A DNA stretch of 64,000 nt from Thalassotalea hakodatensis (GTDB lineage Bacteria; Pseudomonadota; Gammaproteobacteria; Enterobacterales; Alteromonadaceae): assembly GCF_030295995.1 (NCBI RefSeq), contig NZ_AP027365.1:1488001-1552000 (forward strand), read 5' to 3'. Below, piece after piece: positions 25,807 through 34,566 of the stretch. A model generated the notes under the pieces. The model worked only from the letters and a program-made list of their open reading frames with translations, made no database searches and had not been told where the DNA came from. The position numbers and the translations under genes were made by a program. Within the stretch, counting starts at the first letter, position 1, and the number at the start of each line of letters is the position of its first letter.

Positions 25807-28064
25807 ATATAACAATGGTAGATGTACTAATACATTACCCAAAGCATAAGTCGTTTACATTTCAGTATATTAACGCTAATTGTTTATGGAGAACTAGTCA
25901 CCCCAATATCATCTAACATGATCGATACATCATGTTTGGGCGTGAAAATTATATTCAGCGCCAAATTGTCTTCTTCATTTATTTTCTTATTAAATTGAAT
26001 CGGTAAAGTAATAGTCTGCATGGTTGGCTCTGTTGGTGCAAATTTCACATCACTATTTTCTAATTCTGAAAAGTCTGAAATTAATAATGGTGAAATGCTA
26101 GCTTGCGGACTGAGTTGTTTATTGAGTACGACACCCATGTTGTTAACTATCTCTATTCTTGTATCAGTCAACAAATTATACGAGCTACAGTTTTGGTTTT
26201 CTCCTGCATCAACTCTAGCGATTGCAAGGCTTAGAAAGCGCTTTTCTTTTTTATTAGTTAAAAATTCAGTATTTGGTAACTTAAAGGACAAGCGTGTTTC
26301 AGTTTGACTCTTTAGGTCAATTTTTAAAACCTTATTGGGTGTGTTCGTTCCTCCTCTTAAACGCTCAGAAACAATGTTGAAAGGGTGAGTCGTTAATGTT
26401 TTATCAGTTAGCACTTTAAAGGTGTCACCTTCTTGAGGTGAACCTTGAAAGTCTCTTAAAACTTTAAAGTCAGATGACATATAGCGAGTGACATAAATAT
26501 CTTTAGGAAGATCATACTCATTAATCACAGGATGGCTAAGCGTGCGTCTATACTCTTTTTTACCAGCCAATGTGGCTTCTAAAAAAGCAGATACAAATAC
26601 CTTTGTTATCTGTTCCTGTTGCTGAGGTGACAATAGTTTAGCGTAGAAGTTTTTACTTCGTCCCCAGTGAAAATCGTCAGACATATTTTGGTTAAAGTTT
26701 ATGTGGTTAGCCCGATAAATATAGATAGACTGTTTAAGATAGTCCTTGCCATCATCAAAGTGAGCTCGTTGCCATTGTTGGTTGCCAAGAAACTGATAAA
26801 CATCAGCGTCATGACCGCCTTGTAAAATAAGGTAATTGACATTTTTAAGAGTATTTCTACCTTCAGCATGTTGATATTGTCCATCCATAGGGGCTAACGC
26901 CACTACAGATTTAATATTAAAGCCAAACTCTGTGGGTTCATTACTATTTGGTATGGTTTTTAGTTGATTGAATGAGGCTGCTAAAGCAACAGCTTCACCG
27001 CCTCTAGACATGCCTATTAAAGCAATATTAGCAAAATTTATTTTGTTAAAAAAAGTGTGGCCTTGCTCTGCATTCCATTTTCTAAGTAACTTGAGGTGTT
27101 CAAGCAATATCCAGCCACGTGCACCATTTTCACCCCTAAGTCCGTTTAAATATGTTTGATCTACTTGCACTACAATATGGCCGCGACTGGCAAGTAATTC
27201 GCCTAGATAATTAAATCCTGGAGCAGAATTACCGTGGACTAAAAGCACCAAAGGTAGCGGCTGAGTTCCCTGAGGAAGCCAAACCTTAGCGTTCAAGGGT
27301 AAATTGCTACTGCTAAACCTATGGTAGGCATCGTACTTATATTCTTGGTTTCGTGAATAGTCTGAAAGAAAATCAGGTAAGTTGATATTTGGAGAAATTA
27401 TATCGGGTTTTGAAATAGCAATAAAAAAAGGTTGCTCACCATAGTGAATAATATTGTATTTATAATCGCCCTGTTCAGCTGGATTAGGTAATCCCATAGA
27501 TGGATTATTGGGTTGACTATATTTATCAATAACACAATTTAAAATATCTGAAGCTGAGGTCGTAAATGAGGTAGTCACTAAAATCAGAATAGTAAACAAG
27601 TGTGAAAAATTTCTTAGCACCTAAATTGTCCTTAATATTAAAAATTAGCTCGCTGTTGAAACAACAAATCGATGCAGCACTTGGCAGCTTATATCATAGT
27701 AATGAGACATGAGACGCAAAATTATTTAATAAGGTTTAAATTAATGGTTTAACGAATGTTTGTGAGGTTAACTTAAAAAAACACACTTACTTCACTTTTA
27801 TGAAAAGTAGCTTAAAAGTTAGTCTGTTTTGTCCTTAAACTCACACAAATCCTCAATAATACAACTTCCGCATTTAGGCTTACGGGCAACACAAGTATAA
27901 CGACCGTGAAGAATAAGCCAGTGATGCACGTCTACTTTGAATTCAGCAGGTACTACTTTTAAAAGTTTTTGCTCTACTAGATCAACGTTTTTGCCCATGG
28001 CTAATTTAGTGCGGTTGCTTACACGGAATATATGAGTGTCAACGGCTATGGTGGGCCAGCCAAA
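25807..28064. mobile_element. nth-3' unit 8 (nearest to nth, probably newest): alpha/beta hydrolase plus current nth 3' end
   Basis: From the core of copy H to the core inside the intact nth, 2258 bp. If the model is right, the last 82 codons of the working nth (27819-28064) came with this unit and the original end is now farther left. Confidence 0.65.
25884..27620 (-). CDS. exported alpha/beta hydrolase (578 aa), PAF-acetylhydrolase/chlorophyllase-like
   Basis: A signal peptide (ending TTSAS) precedes a hydrolase domain with LLVHGNSAPGF (oxyanion region), the elbow GMSRGGEA with the nucleophile Ser, GGHDADVY holding the acid, and a His in RANHINFN. The C-terminal 200 residues form a beta-rich region rather like a carbohydrate-binding or accessory domain. 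The start is a GTG with AAGGA upstream. Function likely ester or amide hydrolysis outside the cytoplasm. It lies on the nth strand about 200 bp downstream of nth, the sole cargo gene of its unit. Confidence 0.8.
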   Translation of the reverse strand: MLRNFSHLFTILILVTTSFTTSASDILNCVIDKYSQPNNPSMGLPNPAEQGDYKYNIIHYGEQPFFIAISKPDIISPNINLPDFLSDYSRNQEYKYDAYHRFSSSNLPLNAKVWLPQGTQPLPLVLLVHGNSAPGFNYLGELLASRGHIVVQVDQTYLNGLRGENGARGWILLEHLKLLRKWNAEQGHTFFNKINFANIALIGMSRGGEAVALAASFNQLKTIPNSNEPTEFGFNIKSVVALAPMDGQYQHAEGRNTLKNVNYLILQGGHDADVYQFLGNQQWQRAHFDDGKDYLKQSIYIYRANHINFNQNMSDDFHWGRSKNFYAKLLSPQQQEQITKVFVSAFLEATLAGKKEYRRTLSHPVINEYDLPKDIYVTRYMSSDFKVLRDFQGSPQEGDTFKVLTDKTLTTHPFNIVSERLRGGTNTPNKVLKIDLKSQTETRLSFKLPNTEFLTNKKEKRFLSLAIARVDAGENQNCSSYNLLTDTRIEIVNNMGVVLNKQLSPQASISPLLISDFSELENSDVKFAPTEPTMQTITLPIQFNKKINEEDNLALNIIFTPKHDVSIMLDDIGVTSSP

Positions 28065-28451
28065 GGCTGTGTTTAACACAACATTAGCCGTTTTTCTGCC
28101 TACACCAGGTAGTGCTTCTAACGCAGCACGATTTTCAGGTACTTGTCCACCATGAAGTTCAACTAGCATACGACAGGTTTTCATGGTGTTTTCTGCTTTA
28201 GTATTAAATAAACCGATAGTCTTGATATAAGACTTTAAACCGTCTATTCCTAAATCTAGTATCGCTTGTGGAGTATTAGCAACAGGGTATAACTTTGCGG
28301 TGGCCTTATTTACGCCAACATCTGTTGCTTGTGCGGAAAGAAGTACCGCAATCAATAACTCAAACGGTGTGGTAAAGTTCAGCTCAGTTGTTGGCTGTGG
28401 GTTATCATCGCGAAGACGTGTAAGTATTTCTAAACGTTTTTCTTTATTCAT
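27819..28451 (-). CDS. nth: endonuclease III
   Basis: DNA glycosylase/AP lyase removing oxidised pyrimidines in base excision repair. 210 residues, the normal length. Helix-hairpin-helix LPGVGRKTANVV with catalytic Lys120, catalytic Asp138 in VDTH, and the [4Fe-4S] loop CX6CX2CX5C near the C-terminus. It sits 29 bp after rsxE, as in many gammaproteobacteria. Everything from Phe130 on (27819-28064) is the segment repeated nine times to the left; this is the only copy with the N-terminal half. Its 3' end is inferred to be the target of, and to be replaced by, inserting units. Confidence 0.98.
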   Translation of the reverse strand: MNKEKRLEILTRLRDDNPQPTTELNFTTPFELLIAVLLSAQATDVGVNKATAKLYPVANTPQAILDLGIDGLKSYIKTIGLFNTKAENTMKTCRMLVELHGGQVPENRAALEALPGVGRKTANVVLNTAFGWPTIAVDTHIFRVSNRTKLAMGKNVDLVEQKLLKVVPAEFKVDVHHWLILHGRYTCVARKPKCGSCIIEDLCEFKDKTD

Positions 28452-28480
28452 TTTTATAATAATGTGGCTATGTCGTTAAA

Positions 28481-29185
28481 TTAGCTATCGAAATTCACGC
28501 GAACACGTTCAATATGTTCTTCTTGTACTTTGGGTTGTTTTTCTGCAATTTTGGTGTCTATTATATTTTTTGCAGCAATTAAAAAGCCCATTGCGATGAA
28601 TGCTCCAGGAGGTAGTATGGCGAGCAAAAACTGATTGTCTAGCGCGAAAATTTCAATGCGTAAATTACTCGCCCAATTGCCAAGTAGTAAGTCAGCACCG
28701 TCAAACAGTGTCCCTTGACCAAGTACTTCTCTAACAGCGCCAAGTGCTAACAATACAAAAAGAAAGCCCATACCCATCATAAAACCATCAAATGTAGCCT
28801 GTTTTACTGGATTTTTTGATGCATATGCTTCTGCACGACCAATAATAGCGCAATTGGTAACAATTAACGGCAGGAATATGCCTAATGATTCATAGAGCGA
28901 AAAAGCAAAGGCATTCATCAGTAATTGTACGCAGGTTACAAATGCTGCAATGATCAAGACAAAAATAGGGATTCGTATTTCTTTAGGTACCCATTTTTGA
29001 ATTAATGATACGGTTGCATTAGAGCACATTAAAACAAATAGCGTTGCTAAGCCTAACCCAAGCGCATTCACAACCGTTGAAGTAACCGCAAGTAGTGGAC
29101 AAAGCCCTAGTAGTTGCACCAACCCTGGGTTGTTTTTCCAAAGGCCTTGCCATGTTAACTCTTTGTATTCTTGTGGAATATTCAT
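28481..29185 (-). CDS. rsxE: electron transport complex subunit RsxE
   Basis: Integral membrane subunit of the Rsx/Rnf complex, which moves electrons between NADH and ferredoxin-like carriers and in enteric bacteria keeps SoxR reduced. Six hydrophobic spans; [17 protein letters not shown] near the N-terminus is typical. I start at the second ATG (29185, [10 protein letters not shown]) because it overlaps the rsxG stop as TAATG and has AGGAAAAC before it; an ATG at 29200 also exists. Confidence 0.96.
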   Translation of the reverse strand: MNIPQEYKELTWQGLWKNNPGLVQLLGLCPLLAVTSTVVNALGLGLATLFVLMCSNATVSLIQKWVPKEIRIPIFVLIIAAFVTCVQLLMNAFAFSLYESLGIFLPLIVTNCAIIGRAEAYASKNPVKQATFDGFMMGMGFLFVLLALGAVREVLGQGTLFDGADLLLGNWASNLRIEIFALDNQFLLAILPPGAFIAMGFLIAAKNIIDTKIAEKQPKVQEEHIERVRVNFDS

Positions 29186-29814
29186 TAGTTTTCCTGACAT
29201 GATTTTTGTTGGTCAAAAATAGTGTCTTTATGTTTCTTAAAGTAAATAATAGCGCGTTTGCTGGCATTAACAATGGCTCTTGGCGTAATAGTCGCACCAG
29301 TAAACTGATCAAATGTACCACCGTCTTTTTTTACGGCCCATTGAGGGTCATCTTCACTTTCTAGAGATCTGCCGTTAAAACTTAAAACCCAGTTGCTTTT
29401 TCGTTTTTCTATTTTATCACCTAGCCCTGGCGTTTCTTGATGAGATAATGTGCGAAGGCCTGTTATAGTGCCTTCAATATTTATACCTACTAATAAGGTG
29501 ATATTACCATTATAACCATCAGGGGCGGTGATAGTCATTGCGATCGCTGAAGGTTGTTCGTTGTAATAACCTAAATAGGTTTTTTGAGGTGTTTCGCCTA
29601 TTGATTCATCATTTAATAAAATGCATGACTCACTCATATTGTTAGTGTGCGAGCTTGGATCAACAACTTCCGCTAGGCTTTTGATCAAATTTTGTTGTTG
29701 TTGCCGAGCGATAGTATCTTTTGTTAAAAAGTCGACAAATGCTACAAGGGCGGTACAAGCGATAGCAAATATGGCAAGTAATTTAGCATTTTTTTCAATT
29801 GCTTTTCTCATCAT
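29185..29814 (-). CDS. rsxG: electron transport complex subunit RsxG
   Basis: One N-terminal membrane span and a periplasmic FMN-binding domain with TGAT (in [12 protein letters not shown]), the Thr of which carries covalently attached FMN in this family. 209 residues, normal. The stop overlaps the rsxE start. Confidence 0.96.
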   Translation of the reverse strand: MMRKAIEKNAKLLAIFAIACTALVAFVDFLTKDTIARQQQQNLIKSLAEVVDPSSHTNNMSESCILLNDESIGETPQKTYLGYYNEQPSAIAMTITAPDGYNGNITLLVGINIEGTITGLRTLSHQETPGLGDKIEKRKSNWVLSFNGRSLESEDDPQWAVKKDGGTFDQFTGATITPRAIVNASKRAIIYFKKHKDTIFDQQKSCQEN

Positions 29815-29820
29815 GAATTC

Positions 29821-30870
29821 CTATTTATGCCCATATGTTCTTGGTCGCGTATATTGGTCTATCAGTGGTGCTGCCATATTACAAAGTAATACTGAAAACG
29901 CGACAGCATCAGGATAACCGCCAAATTTTCGTATAACGAATACGAGGAACCCTGCAAGCACGGCAAATATTATTCTTCCTTTTGTGCTGGTGGCACCTGA
30001 TACTGGATCGGTTAGAATGAAGAAAGCGCCTAACATGGTTGCACCATTTAACCAGTGGAACATAGTAGAGGCGTTGGTGTCTGGGCTTAATAAAAATGCG
30101 ATAAAAGTACAAAGAAATAAAGTGAATAAAAAGCTAACGGGTGTGATCCAAGAAATAGCACGTTTAGCGATAAGTAGTAAACCACCAGCAAGAAAAGCTG
30201 CGTTGATCCACTGCCAGCCAACGCCAAAGTGTTCGCCAATCACAGGTGCTTGCAAACCTTCTTCAACCGTTTTCCCCAACGTAATACTGGTTTTTAATGT
30301 GTCTAGTGGCGTTGCCATGGTAAAGCCATCTACATGCATTTGAAGTTGTTCAATCGAATAGCCTTGTTGGGTGTAATTCGTAAAAATAACTGACACGGTA
30401 TTATAAAAGTCGAGTTCTAAAGCCATTAAAGATAAAGGCGGTTGCCATGATGTCATTTGTACGGGAAAAGAGATAAGCAACATGACATACGCGGCCATGG
30501 CGGGGTTAAATACGTTATGTCCTAATCCACCATAGAGTTGTTTTACTATGGCGATAGCAAACAAACTACCTAAAACTGAAATCCACCAGGGTGCTAATGC
30601 TGGCAGACTTATTCCCAGTAAAATCGCAGTGAGAATCGCGCTACCATCAAAAAGTTGGCTGCGAATATTTTTTTCTCTTAACGATAAAATAAAAAACTCA
30701 CTAACCAACGCAGTGGTAATGGCAATTGAGATATGAATTATATTTCCCCAGCCGAAGAAGTACCATTGAGCAAATATGCCCGGTATTGTTGCATAGATAA
30801 CCAAGCGCATTAGCGCAGAGGTTTTGCTTTGCTGATGATCATGGGGTGAACTTGCGATCCAATAAGCCAT
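29821..30870 (-). CDS. rsxD: electron transport complex subunit RsxD
   Basis: Membrane subunit of about ten spans with the flavinylation motif SGAT in TDPVSGATS. 349 residues. Only 6 bp from rsxG and 2 bp from rsxC, so a single operon. The start at MAYWIASSPHDHQQSKTS is the usual N-terminus. Confidence 0.96.
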   Translation of the reverse strand: MAYWIASSPHDHQQSKTSALMRLVIYATIPGIFAQWYFFGWGNIIHISIAITTALVSEFFILSLREKNIRSQLFDGSAILTAILLGISLPALAPWWISVLGSLFAIAIVKQLYGGLGHNVFNPAMAAYVMLLISFPVQMTSWQPPLSLMALELDFYNTVSVIFTNYTQQGYSIEQLQMHVDGFTMATPLDTLKTSITLGKTVEEGLQAPVIGEHFGVGWQWINAAFLAGGLLLIAKRAISWITPVSFLFTLFLCTFIAFLLSPDTNASTMFHWLNGATMLGAFFILTDPVSGATSTKGRIIFAVLAGFLVFVIRKFGGYPDAVAFSVLLCNMAAPLIDQYTRPRTYGHK

Positions 30871-30872
30871 TC

Positions 30873-33146
30873 TTATTTAGCCTTGCTGTTCTTTTGTTGT
30901 TTTTTTGCTTTAGCTTTTGCAACGGCAGCCGCTATACGTGCTTTTTTATCGTTATCTGTTTCAGCTGAAACAGAAGTTTGCTCCGTTGTATCTACTGATT
31001 CTGATTTTTGAGTATTGTCTTTACTATTACTATCTAGCGCATCAACTTTACTAGCATGCGTATTGTTTTGCGCTTTTTTTGCTTTGGCTTTGGCTTTGGC
31101 TACCGCAGCGGCTATACGCGTTTTTTTATCATTTTCAGCTTGATTTGACGTTGATGATTGTTCTGTTGTGTCGACCGATTCTGTTTTTTGCGTGTTGTCT
31201 TTACTATGGCCCTCAGGCTCATCACCTTTAGTATGAGCACTAGTTTGTGCTTTTTTTGCTTTCGCTTTAGCAACGGCAGCGGCTATCCGTGCTTTTTTAT
31301 CATTTTCTGGTTGAGTTGAGGACGTGGGTTGTTCTGTTGTTTCTTCTGTTTGTTTGTTTTCGGGCCTAATACTATCAGACGTTTTTATATCAGTACTATT
31401 TGTACTGTTTTGCATTTTTTTTGCTTTCGCTTTAGCTACGGCAGCTGCAACCCGTGAACTTTTATTCTCACCCGCGTTAGGTGCTTGTTCCGTCGTGTTT
31501 TGTTTTGCAGCTTTTTTAGCTTTAGCGCGTGCAATAGCTGCTGCTACAGGTGATTTTTCATTATCACTTGTTTCACTTTGTTCGTTGTTTGATGCGCTTT
31601 GTTGTTTTTTTGCTTGAACACGAGCTAGGGCAGCTGCAACCGCTGATTTTTCTTTGTTTGCTTCTTTTGTGCCGGAATTCATTCTTGCTTTACGAGCTTC
31701 TGCAGCTTTTTTGTGTTTTTCTTCGCGAATTCTTTTATCTCTTTCAAGCCTAGCCTTACGAGCTTCAAACCGTTGTTTTGCCTTTTCGGCTTTAATATCA
31801 AGTAACTTTTGCTCTCTAATTTCCGCTTTTGCGACACGATAATAATGAACCAGTGGGATATAGCTTGGACAGACATAAGCGCAAGCGCCACATTCAATAC
31901 AATCAAACAGGTTTAATTTATTGAGTTGGTCGTAATCTTGGGCTTTGGCACTCCACTGTAGCTCCTGAGGTAATAGTTGTGCCGGACAAGCGTCAGCACA
32001 TTGTCCACAGCGAATACACTCAACCTCAATATTATCATCAGGAATTTCTTTTTCGCTTGGGGCTAGCAGACAGTTTGTTGTTTTTACAACGGGGATCTCA
32101 TCACTCGCTAAGCTAAACCCCATCATTGGCCCACCCATAATGATGTGTTTTTTAGCTTGTTCAGGGTAGCCACACTGTTTAAGTAAAAACGAAACGGGTG
32201 TGCCTAATAGTGCCCACACATTTTGTGGTTTTGAAAGTGCTTGACCACTAACAGTAATAACACGTTTTATCAGTGGGGTATCGGAAATAACCGCTTCAGC
32301 AATAGCAAAACATGTTGCAATATTTTGCATGACAATACCTAATGCGCTTGGTAATACACCTGAAGCAACTTCTTGACCTGTAAGTGCTTGAATAAGTTGT
32401 TTTTCGCCGCCCATAGGATATTGTGTTGGCAATACACACACTTTTATTTTATCGATATCTTGAGTTTGACGACGCAACGCTTCTATTGCTAAAGGTTTAT
32501 TGTCTTCAATACCAATTAAAATAAAAGCAGGCTCAAGTATTTTATCAAGAATGTTAATGCCATCTAAAATAGTACCGGCGTTTTCTCTTACTAATAAATC
32601 ATCTGCTGTAATGTATGGCTCACATTCGGCTGCATTAATAATAAGGTAATTTATTTGTGCTTGAGTATTTACCTTCACATGCGTTGGAAAACCTGCTCCA
32701 CCCATGCCTGAAATACCTGCATCAGCGATTTTTTCAATTAATGTATCTTTTGATAATTCATGAAAGTTTTTAGTGATGTGGCGATCTCGCCATTTATCTT
32801 CACCGTCAGGAACAAGGGTGACACATAGCTCACTCAGTCCTGATGGATGAGCGATAACGTGAAGATTGATGTTGGTTATTTTGCCACTGGTAGGCGCATG
32901 AACGGGCACCATAAGTGGCGCAGAAGCTTTTGTTAATGCTTGGCCTTTTAATACAGTATCACCTACAGCGACTAATAAGTCGCCGGGTTCACCAATATGT
33001 TGTTGAACAGGAATAACTAGCTTTTCGGGCAAAGGCAAGCTTCTGATTGGTTTCTCATTGGTTAAGAACTTCATTTCTGGTGGGTGAATGCCACCATGAA
33101 ACTGCCAAAATTGGCCGCGTTCTATACGTTCAATTACAGATTCCAA
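30873..33146 (-). CDS. rsxC: electron transport complex subunit RsxC with repeat-rich tail
   Basis: 757 residues. The N-terminal NADH/FMN-binding part (GMGGAGFPTHVK) is homologous to NuoF; two ferredoxin-type 4Fe-4S motifs follow (CIRCGQCADACP and CIECGACAYVCP). After a charged helical linker, the C-terminal 270 residues hold six copies of a module built on AAAVAKAKAKK separated by Ser/Thr/Gln/Glu-rich spacers. Repeat number in this tail varies among gammaproteobacteria and is not needed for cofactor binding. A few bases separate it from rsxB and rsxD. Confidence 0.97.
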   Translation of the reverse strand: MESVIERIERGQFWQFHGGIHPPEMKFLTNEKPIRSLPLPEKLVIPVQQHIGEPGDLLVAVGDTVLKGQALTKASAPLMVPVHAPTSGKITNINLHVIAHPSGLSELCVTLVPDGEDKWRDRHITKNFHELSKDTLIEKIADAGISGMGGAGFPTHVKVNTQAQINYLIINAAECEPYITADDLLVRENAGTILDGINILDKILEPAFILIGIEDNKPLAIEALRRQTQDIDKIKVCVLPTQYPMGGEKQLIQALTGQEVASGVLPSALGIVMQNIATCFAIAEAVISDTPLIKRVITVSGQALSKPQNVWALLGTPVSFLLKQCGYPEQAKKHIIMGGPMMGFSLASDEIPVVKTTNCLLAPSEKEIPDDNIEVECIRCGQCADACPAQLLPQELQWSAKAQDYDQLNKLNLFDCIECGACAYVCPSYIPLVHYYRVAKAEIREQKLLDIKAEKAKQRFEARKARLERDKRIREEKHKKAAEARKARMNSGTKEANKEKSAVAAALARVQAKKQQSASNNEQSETSDNEKSPVAAAIARAKAKKAAKQNTTEQAPNAGENKSSRVAAAVAKAKAKKMQNSTNSTDIKTSDSIRPENKQTEETTEQPTSSTQPENDKKARIAAAVAKAKAKKAQTSAHTKGDEPEGHSKDNTQKTESVDTTEQSSTSNQAENDKKTRIAAAVAKAKAKAKKAQNNTHASKVDALDSNSKDNTQKSESVDTTEQTSVSAETDNDKKARIAAAVAKAKAKKQQKNSKAK

Positions 33147-33156
33147 ATCAACCTCT

Positions 33157-33711
33157 TTACTTAACTTCTGTTACGGGAATACTTTCTAAGTCCCATTGCC
33201 AGTTTCGTGTCGTTTTTTCGATAGGACGCATTTCAATACAATCTACTGGGCAGGGGGCAACACATAAATCACAACCAGTACATTCATCTATGATGATGGT
33301 ATGCATTTGTTTTGTTGCACCGATAATGGCATCTACAGGGCATGCTTGAATACACTTGGTGCAACCAATACAGTCTTCTTCAATAATAAAAGCGACTTTA
33401 GGTGTGTTATCTGCCTCATGACTTTCGTCCATCGCGATAGGTTCTACGCCCATTAAGTCGGCAATTTTTTTAATGGTTTCATCACCACCAGGGGCACATT
33501 TATTGATAGCTTCGCCATTGGCAACTGCTTCAGCATAAGGTTTACAGCCAGGATAACCACATTGCCCACATTGTGTTTGCGGTAATAATTCGTCTATCTG
33601 TTGAGCAAGAGGATCTCCCTCAACTTTAAATTTGATTGAGGCATAGCCAAGTAGCGCACCGAATGCTAATCCGATCAACCCGAGAATTAAAATAGCGATA
33701 AGAGCGGTCAT
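33157..33711 (-). CDS. rsxB: electron transport complex subunit RsxB
   Basis: Iron-sulfur protein with an N-terminal membrane helix, a CGQCGYPGC-type 4Fe-4S domain and two ferredoxin motifs ([24 protein letters not shown]). 184 residues. The start overlaps the rsxA stop as TAATG. Confidence 0.97.
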   Translation of the reverse strand: MTALIAILILGLIGLAFGALLGYASIKFKVEGDPLAQQIDELLPQTQCGQCGYPGCKPYAEAVANGEAINKCAPGGDETIKKIADLMGVEPIAMDESHEADNTPKVAFIIEEDCIGCTKCIQACPVDAIIGATKQMHTIIIDECTGCDLCVAPCPVDCIEMRPIEKTTRNWQWDLESIPVTEVK

Positions 33712-34292
33712 TAAAATTTCACCAAGCCACTGAACCCCATAAAGGCAAGCGACATTAATCCTGCGGTGATCATCGCAATAGCTGAGCCTTTAAAAGGCTT
33801 TGGTATATCTGCATTTGCAAGTTTTTCACGCATGGCGGAAAACATGACCAGTACCAAAGAAAACCCGAGTGCTGCACTGAAACCATAAACAATCGATTCA
33901 ATAAAGTTATGGCTTTCATACATGTTTAATAAAGCAACACCAAGTACCGCACAATTGGTAGTAATCAAAGGAAGAAATATGCCAAGTGAACGATAAAGGT
34001 TGGCACTGGTTTTTTGAACAACCATTTCAGTAAATTGCACCACTACAGCGATGACTAAAATAAACGTCATGGTAGTTAAATACTGTAGTGATAATGGTTC
34101 TAACACATAGGTTTGCACTAAATAACTAATTAGCGATGCTAACGTCATTACGAATGTAGTGGCGTAACACATGCCGATTGCGGTTTCAGTTTTTGAGGAC
34201 ACTCCCATAAAAGGGCAGAGGCCAAGAAACTTCACGAGCACGAAGTTATTGACTAAAACCGTGCCCACTAATAATAAAAAGTAGTCAGTCAT
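33711..34292 (-). CDS. rsxA: electron transport complex subunit RsxA
   Basis: Six-span membrane subunit, paralogous to RsxE, with [18 protein letters not shown] and the matching TTNCAVLG half. 193 residues. First gene of the rsxABCDGE-nth run; its promoter must lie in 34293-34566. Confidence 0.97.
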   Translation of the reverse strand: MTDYFLLLVGTVLVNNFVLVKFLGLCPFMGVSSKTETAIGMCYATTFVMTLASLISYLVQTYVLEPLSLQYLTTMTFILVIAVVVQFTEMVVQKTSANLYRSLGIFLPLITTNCAVLGVALLNMYESHNFIESIVYGFSAALGFSLVLVMFSAMREKLANADIPKPFKGSAIAMITAGLMSLAFMGFSGLVKF

Positions 34293-34566
34293 TTTTTATG
34301 CGGAGTTCTTAAAAATTGAGGGTATTATCCGATTTTCTATCAAAGATAACAACAGCTCGATGTAAAAAGTTATGTTGCAAGTGCAACAATTTTTGACGAT
34401 GTGCTAGCTTTATTACCAAGCGACCGATTTTTCACAAGGTTTTTGCCCTTTGCTAAGCAAAAATATAATGCATTAGAGAACGCCATAGTAGGGTGTTCTC
34501 TTTGTGATATGACTTTTATTCATATTCAGAAAACGCTGTTAAAACGCATGGTAAAAATTAACCCAC

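Noticed and set aside
31324-31842. Plus-strand ORFs opposite rsxC
   Set aside because: Shadows of the repetitive rsxC tail; composition (Phe/Leu/Cys-rich) mirrors the Lys/Ala repeat.
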